The notes under the pieces: model-generated
Database searches by the model: none
What the model was told of the DNA's origin: nothing
What the model saw: the letters and a program-made list of their open reading frames with translations, nothing else
In this document: piece by piece, positions 1 through 9,291 of the stretch
How positions within the stretch are numbered: position 1 is the first letter of the stretch
Layout of the letters: each line of letters begins with the position of its first letter
Assembly: GCF_041320605.1 (NCBI RefSeq)
Contig: NZ_CP166679.1
Location: 2,170,001-2,234,000 of the forward strand
DNA from: Arenibacter antarcticus
Lineage (GTDB): Bacteria > Bacteroidota > Bacteroidia > Flavobacteriales > Flavobacteriaceae
DNA length: 64,000 nt
Direction: 5' to 3'
Program-made: the position numbers and the translations under genes

Positions 1-180
1 TTAAGGTCATCAGCTAGAGTTGCATCTAGTTTGAAATTGCAAAAAAGAGATCCACAGATTCCAAAAAGCTTTTGGTGGAATACCGATTCCAATTTTATAG
101 GATTTAGATTGGTAAGTCCCAAAGTACAACCTAGCAAGGAAGAACAAGTACAGTTTTGGCAAACCGTATTGGATGAGTAG
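1..180 (+). CDS. C-terminal end of an FGE-sulfatase domain protein (partial)
   Basis: This is the last 59 codons of a gene that begins before the window; it reads in frame from base 1 and stops with TAG at 178-180. The residues around FWWNTDSNFIGFRLV match the typical end of the FGE-sulfatase fold (SUMF1/EgtB/PvdO family), where a WW-T motif precedes the final GFR strand. Family members include the formylglycine-generating enzyme that activates sulfatases, but also many proteins of other function, and the active-site part is outside the window. A Cys-type sulfatase at 41817 would need such an activator, so the link is possible but untested. Confidence 0.6.
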   Translation, partial: LRSSARVASSLKLQKRDPQIPKSFWWNTDSNFIGFRLVSPKVQPSKEEQVQFWQTVLDE

Positions 181-219
181 TCCTTTACAAGGGCCAATTA
201 TAAAATTTAAATTACTGGT

Positions 220-756
220 ATGAGAAATAAATTATCCTTATTATCCTTATTGTTCGTTGTCTTAATCGGTTATTCCCAAGATAGCTACAAGCTGTCCGAA
301 GAAAGTGTTCTAACCATTAGTGGAACTTCTACAATGCACGACTGGACCGTTGCGGCCAGTGGTATGCAAGGGTCAATGTCCTACGGTAAAAAAATTGTGA
401 ACTTGGCGCTTAAGGTTCCCGTGTCTAACATAAAGAGTGAACGTGGTGCTGCTATGGATAAGAAAATGCACGGTGCCCTTAAATCGGAACAACATCCCGA
501 AATTTCTTTTAACTTTAAAGACATTACGGAGAATAGTAGTGTTGCGATTAATGGTGGATTAACTATTGCTGGAGTGGAACAAGTGGTTGGCCTCCCCTCC
601 AAAATCACAGCAATGGACAAAGGCCATCGCATCCAGGGGGAATATAAAATCACCTTGCAGGATTATGGAATGAAAGCCCCAACGGCCATGTTTGGTCAAA
701 TAGTGGTAGGGGATACGGTTACGGTAAAATATGATCTGGTTTTTGTAAAGGAATAG
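220..756 (+). CDS. YceI family periplasmic protein
   Basis: The 178-aa product has an N-terminal signal peptide (hydrophobic core to about residue 18, ending GYSQ) and a single YceI-like domain. Visible family marks are STMHDWTV near residues 36-43 and a C-terminal region ending in a beta strand with VTVKYDLVF. YceI proteins form a lipocalin-like barrel that binds an isoprenoid or amide-type lipid in the periplasm. In flavobacteria they often sit near export or redox genes. The ATG at 220 follows the preceding stop by 39 bases, so it may be cotranscribed with the FGE-like gene. The precise ligand cannot be read from the sequence. Confidence 0.85.
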   Translation: MRNKLSLLSLLFVVLIGYSQDSYKLSEESVLTISGTSTMHDWTVAASGMQGSMSYGKKIVNLALKVPVSNIKSERGAAMDKKMHGALKSEQHPEISFNFKDITENSSVAINGGLTIAGVEQVVGLPSKITAMDKGHRIQGEYKITLQDYGMKAPTAMFGQIVVGDTVTVKYDLVFVKE

Positions 757-1555
757 AAAACTTATTCCTATATTTTCCCTTTAATATAGGATTAAGTACA
801 ATTTCTGGAAATTTTAATATTCCAGTAATAGTTGTAGTCAATATGTTGACTTAATTGAATATGGTGTTCTGTAAGCGGAACTGATGGGGATGCTTGGTAA
901 TCCCCTTCGGCCTTATATTACCTTGCCAAGATGAGCGCGGGTCACACATCTTTCCCAATTGCCGCCTCTACTTTAATTTCTTGGCATGGCGAAGTCATAC
1001 GATACTTTTGTAAATTTCTGATGGTCTGCTCTTTAGTGTGTGAATGCATACAGATGCTATAATCCATAACTTGGCAATACCTTTTTTTTCTACTGGAAGT
1101 CAACAGTCGGGCTGCCTCACTTTTGGGTCATGGCTCAGTTTTAGAATGGGCTTCGATAACTATAGATTCCCTACTTTTTCTCTGTGATATCCAGTAATGG
1201 TGCTGTACAATCCATGTATACCCATTTGTGAGGTAATTGATTTTGTCTACGGAGTATTAGGGGGCTCAATTTTGTTCCTAAAAGCCACAGTACTGTATTT
1301 GGGAAAACCCTAAAATTATTGAATATGGAGGTGTAATTTATAGGTTTAGGAATTTGTCGTGAAAAATATATTTGCTCCTAAAATTATGAATTAAAGGTGG
1401 CTAGGTTGTTATACGTTGTAAATTTTAATATCTTTTACGTTTGCTTCGAGTATTTTAATCGTGATCCTTTGCGAAAAGCTGTTAAATATAATTGGATGAA
1501 GGAGACTTTGGATTTTTTGAGCTAACTTTTATGTAGTCTAAGTAATATCGTATAC
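757..1555. other. 799-bp intergenic region without a recognised gene
   Basis: No convincing coding sequence is seen on either strand. A perfect 9-bp inverted repeat (766-774 with 783-791) follows the YceI gene but lacks a T run, so it is a weak terminator at best. The right end holds the probable promoter of the PSCyt operon. A 42-codon open frame starting at the ATG in GATGAGCGCGGG near 930 has no family features and is regarded as chance. Confidence 0.5.
1416..1443 (+). promoter_or_regulatory. Possible Bacteroidota promoter of the PSCyt operon
   Basis: TACGTTTG at 1436-1443 fits the -7 consensus TAnnTTTG, and TTG at 1416-1418 lies 17 bases upstream, a little shorter than the usual 19-21. 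Transcription would start about 100 bases before the 1556 start codon. The assignment is by motif only. Confidence 0.3.
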
Positions 1556-3898
1556 ATGAAACAAAAACTTAGTATCTTTTTTATCCTTTTAGGGCTAATG
1601 GCGTTGGTCTTTGCATTCCAATCCGGGTTTTTTAGAGCCTCGGATGATGAATATGTACATCAAAAAATGCCAGAACTGGTAGATTATAATTTTCATATTA
1701 AGCCAATTTTATCAGATAATTGCTATACCTGCCATGGCCCCGATGCCAATAAACGAAAGGCTGGCCTTCGGTTAGATCTAGAAACAAACGCTTTTGAGGA
1801 ATTGCCGGAAAATCCAGGGAAATACGCCATTGTGAAGGGGAAGCCCAACAAGAGCATGCTTTACCAACATGTGATTTCCGATGATCCAAAGCAAGTTATG
1901 CCACCTTCGGACTCTCAATTAAAATTAAATTTCCACGAGAAGAAACTTTTAAAAAAATGGATAGAGCAAGGGGCTAAATTTGATAAGCATTGGGCCTATA
2001 TCCCGCCTCGAAAAGCGGAATTGCCAAAAATTGAAGAAACCGATTGGGTCCAGAACGAAATAGATTATTTTGTTTTGGAAAAATTGGAAGAACACGATCT
2101 GTCTCCTTCTAAAAAGACAGCCAACGAAACCCTGATAAGAAGGATGAGTTTGGATATAACAGGTTTGCCCCCGAATATGGAGCAGATGGAGAAATACCTT
2201 TCCGAGGGTCAAGATTTTGTATTTGACCAGGCCATAGATGAATTTCTTGCCTCCCCTAGCTATGGGGAACGCATGACCCAAGTCTGGTTGGATGTTGCAA
2301 GGTATGCGGATTCCCATGGTTACCAGGACGATAGTTATAGGAGTATGTGGCCGTGGCGCGATTGGGTTATCCACGCATTTAATAATAACTTGGCGTACGA
2401 TGAATTTTTAATAGAGCAATTGGCGGGTGATCTTTTGCCTAATGCCAGCAAGGATCAAATATTAGCTACGGGCTTTAATAGAAACCATCCTATTACGCAG
2501 GAAGGCGGTGTTATTCAAGAGGAATATCAATCGTACTACGTGGTAGACCGTACAAATACCTTGGGTAAGGGAATCTTGGGGCTTACCTTGGAATGTGCCA
2601 AATGCCATGACCACAAGTACGATGCCCTGTCGCAGCGCGAGTATTTTGAGATGTATTCCTTCTTCAACAATGTAGCGGAGAAAGGATTGCAAATGGATGC
2701 CGTGCAGGCCGCGAACCAAAAATATTTTGCCGATGCCCCATTTATGGTAATCACGGATGAGGAAGCCAATGGAGTCTTATCCTTTATAAATAAAAAGAAG
2801 GAGGAGGATGTTAAGGTAATGGTCATGAACGATTCTATGCCTAGGGAGACGTTTGTCTTTAACCGTGGAGAATATTACGATCTTGGTGAAAAGGTATTAC
2901 CGGACACCCCTAAGGACATTTTTCCCTTTTCAGAAGATCTTCCTAAGAATAGATTGGGATTGGCGAAATGGGTGACCGATACGGATAACCCTCTGACCGC
3001 AAGGGTGTTTGTCAATAGACTGTGGGGCATGCTATTTGGAAAGGGCCTTGTGGTTACTTCTGAAGATTTTGGGGTTCAGGGCAGTTTACCCACCCATCCA
3101 CAATTATTGGATTGGTTGTCCCGCGATTTTATGGACCATGGTTGGGACATAAAATACTTGCTAAAAAAAATTATGCTTTCCGCTACTTATCAACAAAGTT
3201 CCATTGCTACGGACGAATTAAAAAAGGCCGATCCCGAAAACCTATTATTAGCGAGGGCAGAACGCTTTAGGATGAGCGGAGAAATGATCAGGGATTATAT
3301 GTTGGCAACTAGTGGACTTTTAAACGCCGAATTGGGTGGCCCAAGTGTAAAGCCCTACCAGCCCGCGGGTTTATGGGAAGAGACCAATGCGGGAGGCAAC
3401 AGGGGTACCTTAACCTCCTATGTGGAGGACGAAGGGGAGAGTTTGTACCGGCGGTCGTTATATACCTTTTGGAAACGGACCATGCCTCCAGCCAGTATGT
3501 CGATCTTTGACGCCCCTACTCGAGATCTCTGTGAGGTGAGGCGGCAAAAAACAAATACCCCATTACAAGCACTGGCCCTTCAAAATGATGTTCAAATGCT
3601 GGAGGCGGCCAGAGTGTTGGCCCAAAAAACCCTTGCCGAAAATGCGGGGTCTAAAAATCCAGTGACTTCTATTTTCCAGCGTATCTTGATCCGAGAGCCC
3701 AATAAGGAAGAGCTGGCGGTGCTAGAGTCTTACTTTGAAGATGCTTTAGACCTATTTTCAAATAAGAAGGGGGATGCGGAGAAATTATTGACGCAAGGAA
3801 AATATAAGCAAATAGATACCGATCCGGTAAGAACGGCTGCGTTAATGCTTACAGCGCAAGTAATTTATAATCTGGACGAAACCATTACCAAAGAATAA
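1556..3898 (+). CDS. Planctomycete-type cytochrome c protein, PSCyt1-DUF1549-DUF1553
   Basis: The 780-aa exported protein has an N-terminal hydrophobic anchor or signal (residues about 6-22) and a heme site CYTCH at C56-C59-H60 in a PSCyt1 domain. The DUF1549 (PSCyt2) domain runs from roughly residue 155 to 370 and carries a second CxxCH, CAKCH at C347-C350-H351. The DUF1553 (PSD1) domain follows at about 475-740, with the typical TNTPLQALALQND stretch. The family is abundant in Planctomycetes, where it is encoded beside DUF1501 proteins and linked to polysaccharide and sulfated-glycan use; the reaction is unknown. The DUF1501 gene starts only 5 bases downstream, so the two are coupled. Length is somewhat short for the family. 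Confidence 0.9.
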   Translation: MKQKLSIFFILLGLMALVFAFQSGFFRASDDEYVHQKMPELVDYNFHIKPILSDNCYTCHGPDANKRKAGLRLDLETNAFEELPENPGKYAIVKGKPNKSMLYQHVISDDPKQVMPPSDSQLKLNFHEKKLLKKWIEQGAKFDKHWAYIPPRKAELPKIEETDWVQNEIDYFVLEKLEEHDLSPSKKTANETLIRRMSLDITGLPPNMEQMEKYLSEGQDFVFDQAIDEFLASPSYGERMTQVWLDVARYADSHGYQDDSYRSMWPWRDWVIHAFNNNLAYDEFLIEQLAGDLLPNASKDQILATGFNRNHPITQEGGVIQEEYQSYYVVDRTNTLGKGILGLTLECAKCHDHKYDALSQREYFEMYSFFNNVAEKGLQMDAVQAANQKYFADAPFMVITDEEANGVLSFINKKKEEDVKVMVMNDSMPRETFVFNRGEYYDLGEKVLPDTPKDIFPFSEDLPKNRLGLAKWVTDTDNPLTARVFVNRLWGMLFGKGLVVTSEDFGVQGSLPTHPQLLDWLSRDFMDHGWDIKYLLKKIMLSATYQQSSIATDELKKADPENLLLARAERFRMSGEMIRDYMLATSGLLNAELGGPSVKPYQPAGLWEETNAGGNRGTLTSYVEDEGESLYRRSLYTFWKRTMPPASMSIFDAPTRDLCEVRRQKTNTPLQALALQNDVQMLEAARVLAQKTLAENAGSKNPVTSIFQRILIREPNKEELAVLESYFEDALDLFSNKKGDAEKLLTQGKYKQIDTDPVRTAALMLTAQVIYNLDETITKE

Positions 3899-3903
3899 CG
3901 ATT

Positions 3904-5370
3904 ATGGAAAAGGATAAAGATAAAGATAGCCCAGAAAACCCTCTAAAGGTAAACCGAAGACATTTTTTCTCGCAGTTGAGTGTGGGGATAGGGTCTTTGG
4001 CATTGGGGTCGTTATTGATCCCAGACCTCTTTAAAGGGCAAGCTGGCCAATTGGCAAGCCAGCCCTTAGGAATTCCACATTTTGCTCCAAAAGCAAAAAG
4101 GGTCATTTATTTATTTCAGGCCGGTGGCCCCTCCCAATTGGAATCCTTCGATTATAAGCCTATGTTGGCCAAAAGGATGGGGGAGGACCTCCCAGATTCC
4201 ATAAGGAATGGGCAGCGGCTGACGGGAATGACCTCGGGGCAGTCCAAATTCCCCTTAATGCCCTCAGCGGTAGATTTTAAACAATACGGTAAAAGTGGGG
4301 CATGGATAAGCGATCTTTTTCCCCATATTGGTAAAATCGCCGATGACATCTGTATTGTACGGGGTATGCATACCGAAGCCATTAACCACGATCCGGCCAT
4401 AACCTTTTTTCAAACAGGAAATCAACAATCAGGAAGGCCCAGTATGGGATCTTGGCTTAGCTATGGATTAGGGAGCGAAAATCAGAATTTACCTTCTTTT
4501 GTAGTGCTGACATCTAGGGGCAAGGGGAACAGTCAGGGCTTGTATTCCAAATTATGGTCCAGCGGATTTCTAGATTCCAAGCACCAAGGAGTACTGTTGC
4601 GTTCGGGGAATAACCCAGTATTGTACTTGAATGATCCGGACGGTATTTCCCGTTCTGATAAAAGACATTTATTAGACCATGTATCCTCCTTAAACAAGAT
4701 ACATCATGTGGAAACAGGAGACGACGAGATTGAGTCGAGAATTGCACAATACGAAATGGCCTACCGCATGCAAATGTCCGTACCAGATGTAATGGATATT
4801 AAAAAGGAACCGGAATCTATTATACAGCTATACGGGGAAGATTCCCAGGTCCCGGGGACCTACGCAGCCAATTGTCTACAAGCCAGAAGATTGGCAGAAA
4901 GCGGGGTGCGCTTTATACAATTGTATCATCAGGGATGGGACCAACATGGCAATCTGCCCAATGAGATGGCAGGGCAGGCCAAGGATGTGGACAAAGCTTC
5001 AGCAGCCTTGGTTCTGGATCTAAAGCAACGTGGAATGTTAGAGGATACCCTAGTGATCTGGGGCGGGGAATTTGGTCGGACTAATTATTGCCAGGGGAAT
5101 TTTGATCCAAAGACCTACGGGCGGGACCACCATCCTAGGGCCTTTAGTATTTGGATGGCCGGAGGAGGCATAAAACCCGGGATTACCTATGGGGAAACAG
5201 ATGAATTTGGTTACAACATCATCAAAAATCCGGTCCATATAAACGATTTCCATGCTACAATAATGCACAATATGGGGCTAGACCATGAACAATTGATCTA
5301 TAAGTACCAGGGACGCCGGTTCAGGCTGACAGATGTTGCTGGTAATGTGGTAAAAGATATCTTAACCTAA
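3904..5370 (+). CDS. DUF1501 domain protein with Tat-like signal
   Basis: The 488-aa product belongs to DUF1501, a sulfatase/alkaline-phosphatase-fold family that nearly always pairs with DUF1549/DUF1553 proteins. An N-terminal NRRHFF motif (R18-R19) followed by a hydrophobic stretch points to export by the Tat pathway, as is usual for this family. Fold marks include FQAGGPSQLESFDYKP near residue 65, RGMHTEAINHDPA near 155 and the late GGEFGRTN and GRDHHP motifs that supply metal ligands. It is preceded by a 5-base gap and followed by a 3-base gap, so it is the middle gene of a tight operon. Substrate and reaction are not known. Confidence 0.9.
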   Translation: MEKDKDKDSPENPLKVNRRHFFSQLSVGIGSLALGSLLIPDLFKGQAGQLASQPLGIPHFAPKAKRVIYLFQAGGPSQLESFDYKPMLAKRMGEDLPDSIRNGQRLTGMTSGQSKFPLMPSAVDFKQYGKSGAWISDLFPHIGKIADDICIVRGMHTEAINHDPAITFFQTGNQQSGRPSMGSWLSYGLGSENQNLPSFVVLTSRGKGNSQGLYSKLWSSGFLDSKHQGVLLRSGNNPVLYLNDPDGISRSDKRHLLDHVSSLNKIHHVETGDDEIESRIAQYEMAYRMQMSVPDVMDIKKEPESIIQLYGEDSQVPGTYAANCLQARRLAESGVRFIQLYHQGWDQHGNLPNEMAGQAKDVDKASAALVLDLKQRGMLEDTLVIWGGEFGRTNYCQGNFDPKTYGRDHHPRAFSIWMAGGGIKPGITYGETDEFGYNIIKNPVHINDFHATIMHNMGLDHEQLIYKYQGRRFRLTDVAGNVVKDILT

Positions 5371-5373
5371 GTT

Positions 5374-6810
5374 ATGGCAAAAGGAAGTAGTCCCAAATGG
5401 GTAAGTCAAGTCATCTTAGGCCTTACCGTATTTCTAATTTTTCTTTTAATTTTCGAATCCTTTATTGCGCTGCCAAACCTAGTAGCCTGGTTAGGGCGTT
5501 TACATCCATTGGTCCTTCATTTTCCTATAGTATTGTTATTGATGGCGGCGTTGATCGGACTTTTCAAGAATAAAGTACCCGATCTTTTGCTCGCCATTGC
5601 TACCTTTTCAGCTTTGGTTACCGCCATTACTGGGTTCTTTCTGGGTGCCGAGGTTGATCCGAAAGGAGATTTGATCTTTTGGCATCAATGGATGGGTGCC
5701 GGGGTCGCAGTTTTGGCCGCGGTTTGGTATTGGGTGAGTGTTAACTACCTACAGCAAGTATATTTAGTAAAGTCTATTCAGGTTATATTGATTATTCTGA
5801 TAGGTTTTACTGGGCATTACGGAGGAATGATAACCCATGGAGAGGATTTTCTAGCACTTCCTCAGAACACAAAGTTGGGGGAGATACCGGACAACCCATT
5901 GCTATACAAAGATATCGTGCATCGGGTGCTGGATATTAACTGTATCGGTTGCCATAATCCGAACAAGAAAAAAGGGGAACTTCTAATGACCGGAATTGCT
6001 GAGCTCTTGGTGGGAGGGGAAAACGGTCCAGCCATTGTACGCGGAGAACCAGCTAATAGCGAACTGGTGAAGCGATTGCGATTGCCCCTAAAAAGTGAAG
6101 ACCATATGCCGCCAGAGGGAAAGAAACCCTTATCCGAAAATGAAATTCAGATAATGGAGCGTTGGATTGCCTTGGGCGCATCGGATACCCTAAGATTGAA
6201 TCATTTGGATAATGACGAACCCCTGCAAGACTTGGTTAAGGAGATGATGGCACCAGAAAAGATGGATAAATGGAAATCCTTCCCCATAGTAGCGGATAGT
6301 ACCTTGCAAAATTTAAACGGGGATTATAGAACTGTAAAAAGGATTGCTGGCAATTCGCAGGCCCTTAGTGTTTCTATTTTTTCTCCTCCGAAATATGATC
6401 CGAATTTGATATTGTCACTTAAAAGAGTGACAAGTAATATTGTGGAGTTAGATTTAAGCGGGCTTCCTTTGGGCGAAAAGGAAATGGAAATTGTTGGTAT
6501 GTGCACTAATCTGGAATGGCTGGAATTGGATAGGACAAATATAACCGACCGTGAATTTGCAAAGTTGGGTGCGCTTTCAAACCTTTTGGTGCTAAAGGCA
6601 TATGCCACAAAAATTACTGAGGCTAGTTTGCCAATTCTTAAGAATTATAATCATTTACACAGCTTATATTTATGGGACACTCCCTTATCCGAGACAAAAA
6701 ATAGTTCATTAAAAGATGCTTTACCCAATGTGCGTATAGACCGGGGGATTGATCCGGAGCTAATAACTATATTTGCGGAAAAGGACTCCATTGAGGAGGT
6801 GAAAGAGTAG
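5374..6810 (+). CDS. DUF2231-type membrane protein with heme site and LRR-like tail
   Basis: The 478-aa protein starts with about four membrane segments (residues about 12-165); the segment LHPLVLHFPIVLLLMA fits DUF2231, a quinone-pool-linked membrane domain. A periplasmic PSCyt1-type cytochrome segment follows with CIGCH at C190-C193-H194 and the typical HMPPEGKKPL near residue 245. The C-terminal third (about 330-465) has repeated L-x-x-L-x-L spacing resembling leucine-rich repeats. It is the third gene of the PSCyt/DUF1501 operon. I infer that it passes electrons from the periplasmic partners to the membrane. The domain combination is uncommon but known from Bacteroidota and Planctomycetes. 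Confidence 0.85.
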   Translation: MAKGSSPKWVSQVILGLTVFLIFLLIFESFIALPNLVAWLGRLHPLVLHFPIVLLLMAALIGLFKNKVPDLLLAIATFSALVTAITGFFLGAEVDPKGDLIFWHQWMGAGVAVLAAVWYWVSVNYLQQVYLVKSIQVILIILIGFTGHYGGMITHGEDFLALPQNTKLGEIPDNPLLYKDIVHRVLDINCIGCHNPNKKKGELLMTGIAELLVGGENGPAIVRGEPANSELVKRLRLPLKSEDHMPPEGKKPLSENEIQIMERWIALGASDTLRLNHLDNDEPLQDLVKEMMAPEKMDKWKSFPIVADSTLQNLNGDYRTVKRIAGNSQALSVSIFSPPKYDPNLILSLKRVTSNIVELDLSGLPLGEKEMEIVGMCTNLEWLELDRTNITDREFAKLGALSNLLVLKAYATKITEASLPILKNYNHLHSLYLWDTPLSETKNSSLKDALPNVRIDRGIDPELITIFAEKDSIEEVKE

Positions 6811-6833
6811 GGGTCCATTTGTAAGTGCTGATT

Positions 6834-7838
6834 ATGAACAGAATAAAAGTTTTCTCGGTTTTATTATATCTTTTTGTTTTCCCTTTAGTATTAACGGCCC
6901 AAAAAAAGTATTCGTTTAACCATCAACAGATGGGGACGCAAATAAGGCTGGTGTTTTATGCCCCCGATAGTGCTGATGCCGATACGGTGGCCAAATTGGT
7001 CTTTAAAAGAATAGATGATTTAAATGCTGTCTTAAGTGATTATTTGCCACAAAGTGAGTTAAATAGGCTATGTGAAACGGTAAATTCGAAGGTGAAGGTG
7101 AGCAAGGATCTATTCCAAATATTAAAGCTATCCGTGGGCGTTAGTGAAAAAACAGATGGTGCTTTTGATGTAAGCATGGGGCCTGTAATTGCACTTTGGA
7201 AAAACGCTAGAAAAAAGGGAACGTTGCCTACGGACCAAGAGATTCAATTGGCTAAGAAAAAAACCGGGTTTGGCAAAATTGAATTTTTCGAAGATGATGT
7301 CGTAAGACTAAAGGATTCGGGTATGCAATTGGATTTAGGAGGTATTGGCAAAGGATATACTGCGGATAAGGCTATAGTGCTATTGAAAGAATTGGGGGTT
7401 AAATCGGCCTTGGTGGATATGGGAGGAGATGTAACAGTAAGCGGTGCCCCACCAGATAAAGAATACTGGGTATTGGGATTTAGCTATTACGACTTAAATG
7501 GAGCCGAGGTTTTTACCAAGCTCAACCTTAAGAATCAGGCAGTGGCCACTTCGGGAGATTTATACCAATATTTTATAATGGACGGGAAACGATATTCCCA
7601 TATTGTAGATCCAAAAACGGGTAGGGCTTTAAGCAATAATATCCAAGTTACCACTATTGCTCCTAATGGAACTATGGCCGATGCCTATGCTTCTGCCCTA
7701 AGTGTGATCGGGGTGGAAAACGGTAAAAAACTACAAAATAAAATTCCCGGTCTGGAAGTTTTTATGGTAGCTGATCTACCTGGTACGTATCAAAAGTGGA
7801 AAAGTCCTAAATTTAATTATTATATCTTAAACGATTAA
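6834..7838 (+). CDS. apbE: Exported FAD:protein FMN transferase (ApbE)
   Basis: ApbE moves FMN from FAD onto a Thr or Ser of extracytoplasmic flavoproteins. The 334-aa product has a signal peptide ending near TAQ, then the ApbE fold: QQMGTQIRLVFYA near the start, DLGGIGKGYTADKA near residue 170, DMGGDVTVSG, the metal-binding SHIVDPKTG near 258, and ADAYASAL near 285. A GTG at 6825 would add three residues, but the ATG at 6834 gives the better signal peptide. It lies 23 bases after the DUF2231 gene and is probably its operon partner. No D-x-x-[ST]-G-A-T acceptor motif was seen in the three preceding proteins, so its target is likely elsewhere. Confidence 0.9.
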   Translation: MNRIKVFSVLLYLFVFPLVLTAQKKYSFNHQQMGTQIRLVFYAPDSADADTVAKLVFKRIDDLNAVLSDYLPQSELNRLCETVNSKVKVSKDLFQILKLSVGVSEKTDGAFDVSMGPVIALWKNARKKGTLPTDQEIQLAKKKTGFGKIEFFEDDVVRLKDSGMQLDLGGIGKGYTADKAIVLLKELGVKSALVDMGGDVTVSGAPPDKEYWVLGFSYYDLNGAEVFTKLNLKNQAVATSGDLYQYFIMDGKRYSHIVDPKTGRALSNNIQVTTIAPNGTMADAYASALSVIGVENGKKLQNKIPGLEVFMVADLPGTYQKWKSPKFNYYILND

Positions 7839-8011
7839 ATTGGCTAGAATTCTAGTTCCCTTCCGTCCTTTTCCCCGAAAAGAGAGCAAAGTACCCCTTC
7901 TCCTACCAAGGGAAAGTAGCTAGTGTATGGTGAATAGATGGTGCGATGAAACAAAGTGCTTGGAAGGGATAACATCAATTTATAAAATTAAAAGAACTTA
8001 AAGGTAAAAGA

Positions 8012-9199
8012 ATGTATTTAAGGGATAGGATTAAACAATTGGCAAAACAATACGCAGCAGAATATGTTGATGTAAGAAGGCATCTTCATCAACATCCTGA
8101 GCTTTCTTTTAAGGAGTTCAATACCTCTATTTTTATAAGGAAAGAACTCTTTAAAATTGGAGTTTCCGACATTATAACAGTCGCAGAAACTGGCTTATTA
8201 GCGACAATTACAGGAAGCGAAAAGGGAAAAACAGTTTTGCTGAGAGCAGATATGGACGCTCTCCCCATACAAGAGGAAAACGTATTGGAATACACCTCCA
8301 ATACTGATGGTGTAATGCATGCCTGTGGGCACGACGTACATATGAGTTCCCTTTTGCTAACAGCCAAAATTCTATTTCTGTTGAAGAGCGAATTTTCTGG
8401 GACTGTAAAATTATTGTTTCAACCAGGGGAAGAGGTAATGCCAGGTGGTGCCACCTTGGTTATGAAGGAGAAAGTCTATCAGGATATAGGGACAGTTCCC
8501 CATTTGGGACAACATGTGATGCCCAAACTGCCAGCGGGGAAGGTAGGCTTTAGAGCGGGGCAATTTATGGCCAGTATGGATGAGGTGTATTTAACGGTTA
8601 TTGGAAAGGGCGGACATGCGGCAGTACCTGAAGAATGTATAGATCCAATACTTATTGCCTCCCATATTATTGTAGCTTCCCAACAATTGGTGAGCAGAAT
8701 GGCATCCCCAAAAACACCAAGTGTGCTATCTTTTGGACGAATAATTGGGGATGGAGCCAATAATATAATTCCGGATAAGGTGAGTATTGAGGGGACGTTC
8801 CGCACCTTTGATGAGGAATGGAGGAGTGAAGCTATTGCAAAACTTACAAAATTGGCAAAAGCTATTGCCGAAGGGATGGGCGGGGAATGCCTAGTAGATA
8901 TTCCCAAGGGATACCCACACCTTAATAATGAGATAGAGTTAAGCAACTCCATGAAAAATAGTGCAGCTAACTTTTTGGGGACCGAAAATGTGGTGGATTT
9001 AGATTTGTGGATGGCGGCGGAGGATTTCGCCTATTATACCCTGAATAATCCCGCTTGTTTTTACCTGTTAGGGGTGGGGAATACGGAGAAGAGAATTTCA
9101 TCGGGATTGCATACGGCTACTTTTAATATAGATGAAACCGCTCTGGAAACAGGAGGCGGATTAATGTCGTGGTTGGCATTGGAAGTGTTAGGGCAGTGA
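8012..9199 (+). CDS. M20 family amidohydrolase (N-acyl amino acid or hippurate hydrolase type)
   Basis: The 395-aa cytoplasmic protein matches the M20D peptidase/amidohydrolase group that removes acyl groups from N-acyl amino acids. Visible metal and catalytic marks are RADMDALPIQEE near residue 78, MHACGHDVH with H103, C105 and H107, QPGEEVMPGGA near 140 and MAAEDFAYY near 335. The dimerisation domain begins with VIGKGGHAAVPE at about 200. No signal peptide is present. It is separated from apbE by 173 bases and is probably a separate transcript, ending at the hairpin at 9221-9251. Exact substrate preference cannot be read from the sequence. Confidence 0.9.
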   Translation: MYLRDRIKQLAKQYAAEYVDVRRHLHQHPELSFKEFNTSIFIRKELFKIGVSDIITVAETGLLATITGSEKGKTVLLRADMDALPIQEENVLEYTSNTDGVMHACGHDVHMSSLLLTAKILFLLKSEFSGTVKLLFQPGEEVMPGGATLVMKEKVYQDIGTVPHLGQHVMPKLPAGKVGFRAGQFMASMDEVYLTVIGKGGHAAVPEECIDPILIASHIIVASQQLVSRMASPKTPSVLSFGRIIGDGANNIIPDKVSIEGTFRTFDEEWRSEAIAKLTKLAKAIAEGMGGECLVDIPKGYPHLNNEIELSNSMKNSAANFLGTENVVDLDLWMAAEDFAYYTLNNPACFYLLGVGNTEKRISSGLHTATFNIDETALETGGGLMSWLALEVLGQ

Positions 9200-9214
9200 A
9201 AGAATGCCTACAAT

Positions 9215-9251
9215 AAAAAAAGGTATTGGGAAATTCAATTTCCCAATACCT
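9215..9251. terminator. Bidirectional intrinsic terminator
   Basis: A perfect 15-bp inverted repeat (9221-9235 with 9237-9251) is flanked on its left by six A residues, giving a hairpin plus T run for the minus strand gene that ends at 9292. It probably also ends the plus-strand amidohydrolase transcript. Confidence 0.8.
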
Positions 9252-9291
9252 TGAATACTATATTGTTTGATATGCTATAAGCTGGATCAGT

